In this document: piece by piece, positions 15,418 through 23,994 of the stretch
Layout: each line of letters begins with the position of its first letter
Position numbering within the stretch: position 1 is the stretch's first letter
Origin: a bacterium
GTDB taxonomy: Bacteria; CSSED10-310; JAJRTK01
Direction of reading: 5' to 3'
DNA: 33,829 nt
Assembly: GCA_024278345.1 (NCBI GenBank)
Contig: JAJRTK010000137.1
Location: forward strand, 1-33,829
Position numbers and translations under genes: made by a program
The notes under the pieces: model-generated
Database searches by the model: none
What the model saw: the letters and a program-made list of their open reading frames with translations, nothing else
Told to the model about the DNA's origin: nothing

Positions 15418-16371
15418 TCAAGGTCTCACCGGCCATGGATCGGCGACGATCTGTCCTTCCCGGATCAACGCCATTTCTGGCACCGATTTCTTCCGCTTGT
15501 CGTTCGGCGTAATGGCCACTTTTCCCGAAATACGCAATTGGGTCGGCGTGAGCTCAAGTGCGCAGATGACGGCGCTGTCATCGCCATAAGCTCCGGCATG
15601 GACGAGCCCGCGCACCTTGCCCCACACGATGACATCTCCTCCGGCGATGACTTCGGCGCCCGCATTGACATCGCCGATGACAATGAGGTGGCCATCGTGG
15701 CGAAGCGAGCGTCCCGATCTCAAGGTCTCGATGCAGACATGGCCGCCTCCCATTTCAATCCTCTTGGGAGGTCGTTGCCGCTTCATCCTCTTCCCTTTCG
15801 GATCGACGGCGTGCCCAAGCTGCGTCGAGAAGGCCCCACCGGCCCCCCGAAATCCTGATTCGCGCTCTTGGCTTCGTTCCGGTTTGCTGGTGTAAGTCTC
15901 GTCATCATTGCCTTTACGGTTTTCCTCAGAAGCTCCCCGCGCTGGCATTCTCTTCCGTCCGGGCAGCCTTCCTTCCGGCTCCGGCGATTGAGCATCGCTT
16001 TTTGCGAGAGCTTCCGACGGGACTTCCCAGCGCCCCACCGAGTATCCACGTCTAGGAAGGTGTGTGGCAAAGCCGAGGTCTTCCGCGGCCAGCCGCGTCG
16101 TTTCCGACGCGGAAAGCACGGTCCGAAGTTCCAAGCCAAACCGTAGAAACAGTTCTTGCGCCCTAAGAAGCTCTCCCCGATCTACCACTCGACCGCCCAG
16201 TGCCAGAATGACCTCACCACCCCGCCAGAAATCTTTCTTTTTCCCAAACTCCAGAACCAGGGCCTCGACCCAGCCTTTTCCTCCAGACTCGTCTACCGAG
16301 ACCATGAGGCCATCTTGGGTACCTCGAATTCGAAAACACGGAGCTCCCAAAGGAGCGGAAGGCAAACTCAT
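15418..16371 (-). CDS. minC: Septum site-determining protein MinC, long linker
   Basis: An FtsZ-polymerisation inhibitor of about 317 residues. The N-terminal domain (about 5-115: CFRIRGTQDGLMVSVDE, ILALGGRVVDRGELLRAQELFLRFGLEL) and the C-terminal beta-helix (ETLRSGRSLRHDGHLIVIGDVNAGAEVIAGGDVIVWGKVRGLVHAGAYGDDSAVICALELTPTQLRI) are both clear. Between them is an unusually long, charged, low-complexity linker of roughly 80 residues (SPEPEGRLPGRKRMPARGASEENRKGNDDETYTSKPERSQERE...), which makes the protein longer than the usual 210-270 residues. ATG 16371 (MSLPSAP) is preferred over the track's GTG 16410, though neither has a good ribosome site. It heads the min-que unit. Confidence 0.92.
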   Translation of the reverse strand: MSLPSAPLGAPCFRIRGTQDGLMVSVDESGGKGWVEALVLEFGKKKDFWRGGEVILALGGRVVDRGELLRAQELFLRFGLELRTVLSASETTRLAAEDLGFATHLPRRGYSVGRWEVPSEALAKSDAQSPEPEGRLPGRKRMPARGASEENRKGNDDETYTSKPERSQERESGFRGAGGAFSTQLGHAVDPKGKRMKRQRPPKRIEMGGGHVCIETLRSGRSLRHDGHLIVIGDVNAGAEVIAGGDVIVWGKVRGLVHAGAYGDDSAVICALELTPTQLRISGKVAITPNDKRKKSVPEMALIREGQIVADPWPVRP

Positions 16372-16652
16372 TTCGTTCAACAACCTGCCGAAGAAAAATC
16401 CCCTAGACACCTGACTTTGCTAGCCCGCGCCCAAGAGTTCCCAACCCTCCCACTCAGGATCACCTCAGCTACCCCGTTCCGAGAGCCTAAGACCAGCAAA
16501 TACCAAAAAACCAGTACGCCAAGGTTCGGGAAATTGCAAGTGGCCACGTCAATCCACCATGCCATGGCCTCGGCACCAGGCGATCCGAGGATTCCCGCGA
16601 GTGTCATGCCGGTGCGGCGGAGCCATGGGACGTGTGACGTGAATCAGCTAGC
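16372..16652. other. Intergenic region between SDR gene and minC
   Basis: This 281-bp gap should hold the promoter for the minus-strand min operon. The only ORF (16377..16607, minus) has no database-like motif or ribosome site and an internal hydrophobic run (LGVLVFWYLLVLG), so I do not call it. No clear terminator for the SDR gene was found. Confidence 0.4.
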
Positions 16653-17489
16653 TCAGGAGGAGAGCTCTTTCTTGCTTCCGGCGAGCCGCCGCAAGTATGG
16701 ACCCACGGGTCTGTAAACCAAGCGCAGGACGAAACGAGGAGTCCAGCGACCACCCCAAATCGCCAAATTCATGGGCAAAGAAAAGGCATGGGTCAGGGCG
16801 CGTCCTCGCGAAAACCCCTTGAGCCCCATCCGGGCGCATTTCTCCGCACTGATCTCCGCCCAACCCGGAACAGCCTGCCCCGTGGGGTTGCCAGCCACAT
16901 CCTCGAACTCCGTGGCCACCGGACCGGGGCAGAGTTGGCTCACCACCACGCCCGTACCCACCAACTCCATTCGAAGTGACTCCGTGAAGGCTGTCACGTA
17001 GTGCTTTGTCCCCGCATAGGCTGCTGCACCCGGCATGAAGGTCAAACCGAATCCAGAGCTGACATTCAAGATCCCTCCACGGCCTCGATCCAACATCGAG
17101 CCCAAAACTCGGTGCGTCAAGTGGGTGAGGGAGACGACATTGATCTTCAGCATCCGGTGGAGTTTGTCCCAAGATGCCCCCTCGAAAAGTTCTGTAGAGC
17201 CCATGCCCGCATTGTTGACCAAAATGTCAATGCCTCCCAAAACCTCCCGGACCGACTGGAGCATCCCGTCCGCGGCCTCGAGATCCGTCAGATCGCACGC
17301 CTCCACTCGCACCGTCAGTGCGGGATACTTTCCCAAAAGCTCCCCCTTGAGATCCTCCAACCGCTCCTTTCTTCGAGCCACCAGCACCAGGGATTTCGCC
17401 CGAGGCGCAAGCTGACGCGCCATCTCCCGGCCTATTCCCGATGAAGTTCCCGTAATTAGAATGTTGCCCCCATCAATGGGTGGTTTCAT
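16653..17489 (-). CDS. Short-chain dehydrogenase/reductase
   Basis: A 278-residue NAD(P)-dependent oxidoreductase of the classical SDR type. Visible: the cofactor loop TGTSSGIG (13-20), the basic ARRKER after the second strand (favouring NADPH), the CDLTD adenine-contact motif, NNAG (92-95), the active-site Ser in NVSSGFG and YAGTK (Tyr158, Lys162). The C-terminal extension (RWTPRFVLRLVYRPVGPYLRRLAG) is basic and hydrophobic and may touch membrane, as in SDRs acting on lipids; the substrate is unknown. AGGGAGA lies 8 nt before ATG 17489. It stands alone on this strand, 65 bp downstream (in its own direction) of the complete repeat copy, whose insertion may have changed its promoter. Confidence 0.95.
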   Translation of the reverse strand: MKPPIDGGNILITGTSSGIGREMARQLAPRAKSLVLVARRKERLEDLKGELLGKYPALTVRVEACDLTDLEAADGMLQSVREVLGGIDILVNNAGMGSTELFEGASWDKLHRMLKINVVSLTHLTHRVLGSMLDRGRGGILNVSSGFGLTFMPGAAAYAGTKHYVTAFTESLRMELVGTGVVVSQLCPGPVATEFEDVAGNPTGQAVPGWAEISAEKCARMGLKGFSRGRALTHAFSLPMNLAIWGGRWTPRFVLRLVYRPVGPYLRRLAGSKKELSS

Positions 17490-17547
17490 GAAGGTGTCTC
17501 CCTAAACTTGTCGGAGATTTGCCAACAGATCACCAAAGGAAATATCT

Positions 17548-17716
17548 TTCGAACGGGGACCTATCAAATTGTCGTGTTTTTGTTTCACAATTTTCTTCGC
17601 CGAAACGGTGGCACCGGCATCTTGCCGGTGTAGCGCCCTCCGGGCTGCACGGAGCCGGGAAGGAGGCCCGCCCCAGCGGTGAAGTTGTCAACTGGATCTG
17701 ATAGGTCCCTTCGAAC
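17548..17716 (+). mobile_element. MITE-like element, complete copy 2 with flanking direct repeats
   Basis: The element itself is 17555-17709 (155 bp). Its ends are inverted repeats (left GGGGACCTATCA, right TGATAGGTCCC) and it is flanked by TTCGAAC at 17548-17554 and at 17710-17716, which looks like a 7-bp target duplication. Because TTCGAA is itself palindromic, the alternative is that these bases belong to longer inverted repeats. The core is about 98 percent identical to bases 1-141 and has the same hairpins. It lacks coding capacity, so it would need a transposase supplied in trans. It sits upstream of the SDR start. The ORFs 17519..17701, 17530..17721 and 17585..17776 only reflect the repeat. 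Confidence 0.75.
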
Positions 17717-18337
17717 GCCATAAATTCTCGTCCTTGGCCAAGCTCCCTTGGTCACTGCCCCTGGCGAGAGTTCCAAGTGAACAGACCAACACTAGGCGCT
17801 GGCCAAGGATGAAGGCAAGACAAACCCCGGGTTTTGTCGTTTCATGTTCCTCGGAAAGGCATCCTTGGGCTCATCTCTTCTCTTCTGTTGTTTTTTTCCG
17901 CTTGCGGCGGCACGACCCACGCCTACGGGGCGAGTTCCCCTCCCTCTCACTGTAATCGATCATGTTACCGCCAGAATCATGGAAAATCCTGCAATAGCAG
18001 TCGGTTGCCGATAATCCGAGGGGCAATCGCGGTGCGTTACTTCAAGAGAGTAAATCGTTTGGTTACACTGAGTGGCGCATGTCTAATGTATGGAATCCAC
18101 CTGAATCTAATGATTTATTTGATGTTTTTGGGTCGTTTTGAAGTTTGGCGTTTTTTTTGCTTGAACCTAGAACGGTCCAGTTCGGTGTCAGGGAGTGATC
18201 CGCCTTGACCAGGCACCGCGCCGTCACCGGCTGGAAGCCATGGAAAAGTCATCGACGAGTCTCCCTCTCCCAATGCCGGGAATCGCGGCAAAATCCGGCA
18301 AATTGACCGCACCCCAAGATCCCCAACGGTGAAGCCC
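17717..18337. other. Long gene-poor, partly AT-rich intergenic region
   Basis: These 620 bp separate the divergent SDR and exporter genes. CCTTGGCCA near 17732 and TGGCCAAGG near 17799 form a widely spaced inverted repeat. About 17950-18180 is clearly richer in A/T than the surroundings, with T runs (GTTTTTTTTGC near 18154). Two overlapping plus-strand frames around 17834-18010 each start like export signals: TTG 17834 gives GLISSLLLFFSACGG (lipobox-like) and ATG 17843 gives MFLGKASLGSSLLFCCFFPLAAA. Neither continues with convincing coding sequence or has a good ribosome site. This could be a decayed lipoprotein gene or chance. I call no gene here. Confidence 0.5.
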
Positions 18338-20785
18338 ATGTTCGAACGATTTTTGGAGTTCGTCTGCCGTAGCTCGCACCGCCGGCCTTTGGCTTGGCTT
18401 GCTCTCGCCTTTTTCCTTAGCCTTCCAGCCCTTTACGAGGTGACCACCGAGCTGCGCGTCAACACCGACCTGACGCGGCTTCTTCCCGAAGAGAGCCCCG
18501 CGGTTCGCTGGAGCGATGAACTACGCGACACGGTGGGCGACGGAGGCGTCTTCAGTATTCTTTTCCAAGGCGATGACCCAAAGGTTTTGCGGCGTGCCCT
18601 GGAGCTGACGGCGCCGGAGGTGGAGCTTCTGCCCGAAGTCCAGACCGTACAATACCGCTATCCAGTGAAATTCCTGGAGAAATACGCCTACCTGTTGGCT
18701 CCATCGGAGCTGCTTCAAGAGATGTTCGATCTCCTGGTCCAGTGGCGTTCCGCGGCAAGCCCTTTTGCCCTCGACCTTTCCAAGGATGCCAAGGAGGCGC
18801 TTCCATCGGAAGAGCAAAAGCGGTTGGAAGAGACGCTCTACCTGGCGACGAACCTGCCGGACATTCACCAGAGCCGTGATGGTCGCATCGTGGGGATGCT
18901 CGTCTATCCCAAGGATGCCGTGACGAACCTTGGAAAGGTGCGGGATCTTTACGAAAAGCTGGAGGTGATTGCTTCAAAGGCCGGGGAAGAGCTGGGGGTT
19001 TGGCACGGGGTCAGTGGCACGATGCGAAACAAGCTGACGATCTTCAAATTGGTGATGCGGGATCTGGGTCGTAGCGGGATTGTGGCGATTCCAGCGATCC
19101 TTTTGGCGCTGGTCATCACCTTTTGGTCGGTGCGGATTCTACCGGTGTTGCTTTGGCCTCTTGGCGTGGGTCTTCTTTGGGCTTTTGCCTTGGTTCCGTC
19201 CCTTGTGGGGGATCTCAATAGCATTACGGCCTTCCTGCTCATGATCCTTTTCGGGATGGGGGTCGATCACTCGATCCACCTTGTCAAGCGCTTCCAGGGC
19301 GAGCTCATGGTCCTCGATCCCGAATCCGCCCTCCTGGAAACCTACCGGTCCACGGGGCGCTCGGTGGCCACGTCGGGCTTGACGTCGGCACTGGCTTTGA
19401 CAATCCTGTCGCTGACGGGATTTCGGGGGTTTTCGGACTTCGGGATCATCAGTGGCTCCGCAATGCTGGTGGTGCTCGTCGCCATGTTCCTGGTCATGCC
19501 ATCCGCCCTGGCACTTGGAGTAAGGTGGGGTCTGGTCCTTCCCAGAAGCCCTGTCATGCACAAATGGTCGGTCGTTCCCAATCAGTGGTGGACGCTTGCT
19601 CTGGCTGCCGTTGTGGTGGCGGCGTTCCTGGCAAGCCCCTGGGGGCTGCGGTTCGACTATGATTTCCAGGAGCTGCAAACGGAGACAGCGGAAGCCGCTC
19701 AGGTCAAAACGCTCCACAGGCAAGTCTATTCCGCCTCGCTCACGCCGGCGGCAATCTATGTGGCAAAAGATATTGATGCGTTGGATCGAATGCTGGCTGC
19801 CTTGGAAGAGGCCAAGAGCCATGAACCAGGGTCCAAGCTCTTCGGTCGGTTGGCCAGTATCCGGGAACTGAGTCCACGGCCCGCGGAAGTCCAGAAGCGC
19901 AGGGAGATCCTGACCGAATTACAGGATCGTCTCAAGGGCCGTTGGATCCGACGGGTGAAGGACGAACGCAAAAAGGAACTGCTCCAGAAGGTTCGCGACT
20001 TCCAGATCCCGTGGGCCATGCCATCCCTCAAGGATCTTCCTGCCCAGGCCGAGCACGTTCTCAAGGCCCGCGATGGTTCTGGCGAGCTCGTTCTTGGCGT
20101 CTATCCCATCATCGAGCGAAGGAAGGGAAAAAAAGCCATCGCCTTCACCCGGGCTCTTTACGAGCTGGGGCGCCCGGCGGGAATCCGGGGGCCCACCGGC
20201 GAGACGATCATCTTTGCCGAGATCCTGGGCCTCGTGACGCGAGAAGGTCCCTGGATCATGGTTCTTACTCTCCTGGGGGTTTGGCTCCTTGTCCTGGTGG
20301 ATCGCCGTTCCTGGTGGCAGAGCCTCTGGGTTCTCTTCCCCCTGGGCGCCGGCCTGGGATTGACCGTGGGAGCCATGTTCCTTTTTGGCTGGAAGCTCAA
20401 TTTCTTCAACATGGTTGTTCTTCCGGCTCTCATGGGGATGGGGGTCGATCACGGGGTCCACTATCTCCGCCGCTGGCACGAGCTTGGGCGGGATACCGAA
20501 GCGACGCAACGAGAGCTTTTCGAGGCGCTGAGCAGCGCGTCCCTCACGTCGATGATGGGCTATGCCGGATTGTTGTTGGCCCATCACCAAGGGCTTCGAT
20601 CCATCGGTAATCTTGCCGTCATGGGTCTCTTCTTCTGTTGGCTCACGGCTCTGGTTCTCCTTCCCGGCTGCCTGCGCCTCGTGGAACGGCGTGGCCGCCC
20701 AGGAGCCATGAGGGGAATGGCTCCGCCGCGCCTGGCAAGGCCAGAGAAGAGGGGAGCGGCTCCGCTCCATATCAGTGCCGCCTAG
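18338..20785 (+). CDS. MMPL/HpnN-like RND exporter
   Basis: An inner-membrane protein of 815 residues from the HAE3/HpnN branch of the RND superfamily, which moves lipids or other hydrophobic molecules using the proton gradient. It shows the internal duplication: a TM helix near residue 15-35, a periplasmic loop (LRVNTDLTRLLPEESP), TM block 2-6 with FGMGVDHSIHLVKRF, then a second TM (WWTLALAAVVVAAFLASPWGL), a loop (LRFDYDFQELQ) and TM block 8-12 with MGMGVDHGVHYLRRW. Both GxGVDxxxH motifs are kept. Length is near that of HpnN. ATG 18338 with GGTGA upstream is preferred to GTG 18329. The last 30 residues (RGMAPPRLARPEKRGAAPLHISAA) are basic and repetitive. No hopanoid gene is nearby, so the substrate is unknown. 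Confidence 0.92.
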   Translation: MFERFLEFVCRSSHRRPLAWLALAFFLSLPALYEVTTELRVNTDLTRLLPEESPAVRWSDELRDTVGDGGVFSILFQGDDPKVLRRALELTAPEVELLPEVQTVQYRYPVKFLEKYAYLLAPSELLQEMFDLLVQWRSAASPFALDLSKDAKEALPSEEQKRLEETLYLATNLPDIHQSRDGRIVGMLVYPKDAVTNLGKVRDLYEKLEVIASKAGEELGVWHGVSGTMRNKLTIFKLVMRDLGRSGIVAIPAILLALVITFWSVRILPVLLWPLGVGLLWAFALVPSLVGDLNSITAFLLMILFGMGVDHSIHLVKRFQGELMVLDPESALLETYRSTGRSVATSGLTSALALTILSLTGFRGFSDFGIISGSAMLVVLVAMFLVMPSALALGVRWGLVLPRSPVMHKWSVVPNQWWTLALAAVVVAAFLASPWGLRFDYDFQELQTETAEAAQVKTLHRQVYSASLTPAAIYVAKDIDALDRMLAALEEAKSHEPGSKLFGRLASIRELSPRPAEVQKRREILTELQDRLKGRWIRRVKDERKKELLQKVRDFQIPWAMPSLKDLPAQAEHVLKARDGSGELVLGVYPIIERRKGKKAIAFTRALYELGRPAGIRGPTGETIIFAEILGLVTREGPWIMVLTLLGVWLLVLVDRRSWWQSLWVLFPLGAGLGLTVGAMFLFGWKLNFFNMVVLPALMGMGVDHGVHYLRRWHELGRDTEATQRELFEALSSASLTSMMGYAGLLLAHHQGLRSIGNLAVMGLFFCWLTALVLLPGCLRLVERRGRPGAMRGMAPPRLARPEKRGAAPLHISAA

Positions 20786-21147
20786 GTTGGCTGGGCTGCA
20801 CTGCCGCAACGGGCGGTTTCCAACACAGACAGTTTGCTCCATGTTGGCCATGGCCGTTGTTCTCCTCGAATCCCCTCGCGTGATCCACGACGGTGCGGGG
20901 GAAGCCGCCGACCTCTCCTTTGGCGGTTCATCGGTGCGGCTCGTGGTTGCTTGAATCATGTGTTGCGGGAATCTCAGGGGCGAGAGAGGCTTTAGGGGGG
21001 AGGCCGGTTCGAGGGGGAATAATAGGGGAGGGGCGGCGGACGGACTGCCGCCGACCCGACCGGAACCCAACCCAAAAGAAGCATCGTCGGTTGGGCTTTT
21101 TTCATGGCCTTGAGTTCAATCAGAGAGTGCAAGGAGACGGGATTTCC
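20786..21147. other. Intergenic region with hairpins
   Basis: The 362 bp between the exporter and the nucleotidase contain no convincing gene; the ORF track's start at 20893 is an upstream extension of the next reading frame. A GC-rich hairpin GGCGGC-GGACGGACT-GCCGCC lies near 21035-21055 and a terminator-like hairpin follows it (listed separately). The last 20 bp hold the AAGGAGA ribosome site of the next gene. Confidence 0.5.
21064..21102 (+). terminator. Candidate intrinsic terminator
   Basis: CCCAACC (21066-21072) pairs with GGTTGGG (21089-21095), and a CTTTTTT tract follows. The loop is about 16 nt, which is long, but the stem and T tract are good. It would end transcripts from the exporter gene or attenuate the nucleotidase gene, whose start is 46 bp further on. 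Confidence 0.55.
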
Positions 21148-22620
21148 ATGATTTCACACCAGGATTCTCCATTGGGGCAGCAGGATCACGTTGAGGCGAT
21201 TCCCCTTCGGAAGCAGCTTTTTTGCAACCGGACGCTCAATCTTCGGAGCATCGGAGCTATCGGCTATGACATGGATTACACCTTGATCCATTACCGGGTG
21301 GAGGAATGGGAGCGCCGCGCTTTCGAAACCACCAGGTGCAAGCTCATGGACGAAGGTTGGCCCGTTGGGAGCCTTCGTTTCGATCCCCACCTCATCATTC
21401 GTGGGCTGATCATTGACACGGAGCTTGGGAACTTGGTCAAGGCAAACCGTTTTGGCCACGTGAAGAGGGCATTTCACGGCATTCGGCCCTTAGATTTTCC
21501 GGAGCAGCGGGCCATCTATTCGCATCGGCCCGTGGATCTCACCAACCCGCGCTTCGTCTTCCTCAATACGCTGTTTGCTCTTTCCGAAGCCTGCCTTTAC
21601 GCGCAGCTCGTGGAGCTCCTGGAGAAGGGGCAGCTCCCTGGAGTCGTGGGTTATCCCGAACTCTACCGTCGGGTTCGTGCCGGGCTGGACGCCACCCATG
21701 TGGAAGGTCGCCTCAAGGCCGAGATTATCGCTGATCCAGAACCTTTTGTCGAACTGGATCCAGAGACGCCTCTGGCACTTCTAGACCAGAAAATGGCGGG
21801 GAAGAAGCTGCTGCTCATCACCAATTCGGAATGGAGCTACACCCATTCGATGATGAGCTTTGCCTTCGATCCCTTTTTGCCCGCTGGGATGGTGTGGCGG
21901 GATCTGTTTCAGATCGTCATCGTTTCGGCGCGAAAACCTGGATTTTTCACCGGCGGCGCTCCGATTTTTCAGGTGGTCGATGATTCGGGGCTTCTTCGTC
22001 CCGTGGCTGGGGATATCCTCGGAGACGGGATCTATCTAGGAGGAAATGCAGCGCAGGTGGAACGTTACCTGCGTCTTTCGGGGGATCAGATCCTCTATGT
22101 GGGGGATCATCTCTTCGGGGATGTTCACGTGTCAAAAAGGGTGCTCCAGTGGCGGACCGCCCTCATTGCACGGGAGATCGAGGGTGAACTGGAGGCTCTT
22201 GAAACGTTCCACACGCGCCAGAAAAAGATCCACGCTCTCATGGCGGAGAAAGAGAGGCGCGAGCTTCGGATCAACCGGCTCCAGCTTGCCAGGCTCCGGA
22301 AACGGCACGGTTATGGTCCCGCGCGGATCGGGCCCCCCGTAGATCTCGATATGGAATTGGCAAACGCCCGGAAGCAGCTTGTAGACCTCGACGCCGAAAT
22401 CGGGCCCCTTGCCAATGAATCAAGCAGATTGCACAATCCCCATTGGGGACCGCTCATGCGTGCGGGCAACGACAAGAGCTTCTTTGCCAGGCAGGTGGAG
22501 AGGCATGCCAGCATCTACACTTCCAGGGTCTCCAATTTCCTTCACCATACGCCGTTTGTCTATCTTCGTGCGCCCCGAGGCAGCCTGCCCCACGATTCTG
22601 GAGTTGCGGAGCTGGAGTGA
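21148..22620 (+). CDS. HAD-IG family 5'-nucleotidase
   Basis: A 490-residue cytoplasmic HAD hydrolase of the cN-II/HAD-IG type, expected to remove phosphate from nucleoside monophosphates. Motif I is IGYDMDYTLIHY (nucleophile Asp41, second Asp43), motif II is in KKLLLITNSEWSYTHSMM, the motif III Lys is in VSARKPGFF, and motif IV is QILYVGDHLFGDV. The family signature FRDLFDxVIV reads WRDLFQIVIV. A coiled-coil segment (about 355-430) follows the catalytic core and the C-terminus is FGSLFR-like: MRAGNDKSFFARQVERHASIYTSRVSNFLHHTPFVYLR. The track start at 20893 is replaced by ATG 21148, which has AAGGAGA about 10 nt upstream. It ends 22 bp from the convergent lipoprotein gene. Confidence 0.93.
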   Translation: MISHQDSPLGQQDHVEAIPLRKQLFCNRTLNLRSIGAIGYDMDYTLIHYRVEEWERRAFETTRCKLMDEGWPVGSLRFDPHLIIRGLIIDTELGNLVKANRFGHVKRAFHGIRPLDFPEQRAIYSHRPVDLTNPRFVFLNTLFALSEACLYAQLVELLEKGQLPGVVGYPELYRRVRAGLDATHVEGRLKAEIIADPEPFVELDPETPLALLDQKMAGKKLLLITNSEWSYTHSMMSFAFDPFLPAGMVWRDLFQIVIVSARKPGFFTGGAPIFQVVDDSGLLRPVAGDILGDGIYLGGNAAQVERYLRLSGDQILYVGDHLFGDVHVSKRVLQWRTALIAREIEGELEALETFHTRQKKIHALMAEKERRELRINRLQLARLRKRHGYGPARIGPPVDLDMELANARKQLVDLDAEIGPLANESSRLHNPHWGPLMRAGNDKSFFARQVERHASIYTSRVSNFLHHTPFVYLRAPRGSLPHDSGVAELE

Positions 22621-22642
22621 TGGCATGCCCGTGGATTGCGCT

Positions 22643-23038
22643 TCAGCGATTGTGGGGGTTTCTTTCCCGGAGCTCTTTCACGGCGTCGTGTTCCTCGCCA
22701 AATGGCGAATCTCTGGCGATTGCCTCTTTTCTGTCTTCCACCAGTCTTTCCATATCTTCGGCAGTCATGAAACGGGGAAGGGGCGTCACTTTCGCTTCCT
22801 TCGGATCGTTCGAGTCCAAAGCTTCGCCTGAATCGGCCAAGTCTTCGTTTTCGTCGTCTTCCTTGTTTTCGACGAGCTCGTCAGATTCATCCTGGTAGCT
22901 GGTTTCGGCGGTGCCCTTCCGGTTGCCGCCATGCTGGGCCGGCACCTTCGATTCTTCGGGAGGGGCGGGGGATCCGCATCCAAGAAGAGAGAGCAGGGCA
23001 AGAAGGAGGAAGGCTCGGAAGGAAAATAGGGTTTTCAT
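22643..23038 (-). CDS. Small acidic lipoprotein, unknown function
   Basis: A 131-residue protein with a lipoprotein signal: MKTLFSFRAFLLLALLSLLGCGSPAPPEES, lipobox LLGC with acylation at Cys21. The mature part is dominated by an acidic, probably disordered stretch (DESDELVENKEDDENEDLADSGEALDSND), followed by a helical C-terminus (TAEDMERLVEDRKEAIARDSP). No known domain is recognised. GGGGAA precedes ATG 23038. It is convergent with the nucleotidase and divergent from the Uma2 gene. Confidence 0.75.
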   Translation of the reverse strand: MKTLFSFRAFLLLALLSLLGCGSPAPPEESKVPAQHGGNRKGTAETSYQDESDELVENKEDDENEDLADSGEALDSNDPKEAKVTPLPRFMTAEDMERLVEDRKEAIARDSPFGEEHDAVKELRERNPHNR

Positions 23039-23220
23039 CGGTGAGTTCCCCGAGGTTTGAACTGCTCGCCGCGACCGGTTGGCCGGGGTCTAAAGGGCAG
23101 CAGCCCAAAAAGCCGCTGCCCGTTTGGCAAGTGTGCCACGATCCAGGTGAAATGGACAGCCCTAACAATTGTCAGCTATTCTCGATGATCAAGGAGTGAC
23201 TCTAAACCGGAGGATGTCCC

Positions 23221-23994
23221 ATGACTCGAGCCGTCCTGGAGAAGACCACGCCAGTTTTGCCCGAAGCCCAACCGCTTCAGGAGGTTCCTGGGGAAGAGAT
23301 CCAGTGCCCCCCCACGGAAGAAGAATTGCCCTACAGCGATGGAGTGCCCATGGAGAGCGAACGCCACTTCTTGCAGATGAGTTTGTTGCTCGAAAGCCTC
23401 AAGCTTGCTTGGAAAGATCGCGACGACTTCTATGTCGGTGGCGACATGTTCGTCTACTTCAGTATGGCCCAGGTGAAGGGCAAGGAGTTCCGTGGGCCAG
23501 ATGTTTTTGTTGTCCTGGATGTCCCCAAGCGGGAGCGAAAGAGCTGGGTGGTTTGGCAGGAAGAGAAGGGGCCGGACGTCATCATTGAGCTTCTTTCCGC
23601 AAGTACGGCGGCGGTGGACAAGGGAACGAAGAAGCGAGTGTACGAAACTCAGCTTCGGGTTCCAGAATACTTTTGGTACGATCCATTCACGCGGGAACTT
23701 GCAGGGTTTCGTCTTGGCGGGGGCCGTTATCGGCCGCTGAAAGGCGACGGGCGGACGGGTTTCGAGAGCCGGCGGCTCGGCTTGCGGCTGGTGGTGCGGG
23801 AAGACGTCTACCAGGGACTTCGCGTGCCCTGGCTCCGGTGGGCTACCCCTGAAGGGAAGGTTCTACCAACGGCGGAAGAGGTCGCCCGCCAAGCCGAAGC
23901 TCGGGCCGACAGATTGGCTCGCAAGCTCCGGGAGCTGGGAGTCGATCCCGATGCCCTTGACCATGAGGCCCAGGCCCGGAAGGGTTCCCTCTGA
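23221..23994 (+). CDS. Uma2 family (DUF820) endonuclease-like protein
   Basis: A 257-residue PD-(D/E)XK-fold protein of the Uma2 family, whose cellular role is mostly unknown. Visible motifs: FRGPDVFVVLDVPKRER (active-site Asp), GPDVIIELLSASTAAVDKGTKKRVYETQLRVPEYFWYDP (Glu and Lys of the active site, then the YxxxxVxEYW-type motif), so the active site looks intact. The C-terminal part (PTAEEVARQAEARADRLARKLRELGVDPDAL) is a coiled coil common in this family. GGAGG lies 7 nt before the ATG. It appears to be a single-gene unit; no partner or antitoxin-like gene adjoins it. Such genes are often present in many copies per genome. Confidence 0.93.
   Translation: MTRAVLEKTTPVLPEAQPLQEVPGEEIQCPPTEEELPYSDGVPMESERHFLQMSLLLESLKLAWKDRDDFYVGGDMFVYFSMAQVKGKEFRGPDVFVVLDVPKRERKSWVVWQEEKGPDVIIELLSASTAAVDKGTKKRVYETQLRVPEYFWYDPFTRELAGFRLGGGRYRPLKGDGRTGFESRRLGLRLVVREDVYQGLRVPWLRWATPEGKVLPTAEEVARQAEARADRLARKLRELGVDPDALDHEAQARKGSL

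Noticed and set aside
16377-16607. Minus-strand 76-aa ORF upstream of minC with a hydrophobic stretch
   Set aside because: No recognisable motif, no ribosome site, and it occupies the expected promoter region of minC.
19919-21070. 383-aa minus-strand ORF opposite the exporter
   Set aside because: Antisense shadow with low-complexity composition; the exporter frame has clear RND motifs.
20786-21147. tRNA or structured RNA gene in the hairpin-rich gap
   Set aside because: No cloverleaf, TTCAAA-type T-loop or CCA end could be assembled; the hairpins are better explained as a terminator.
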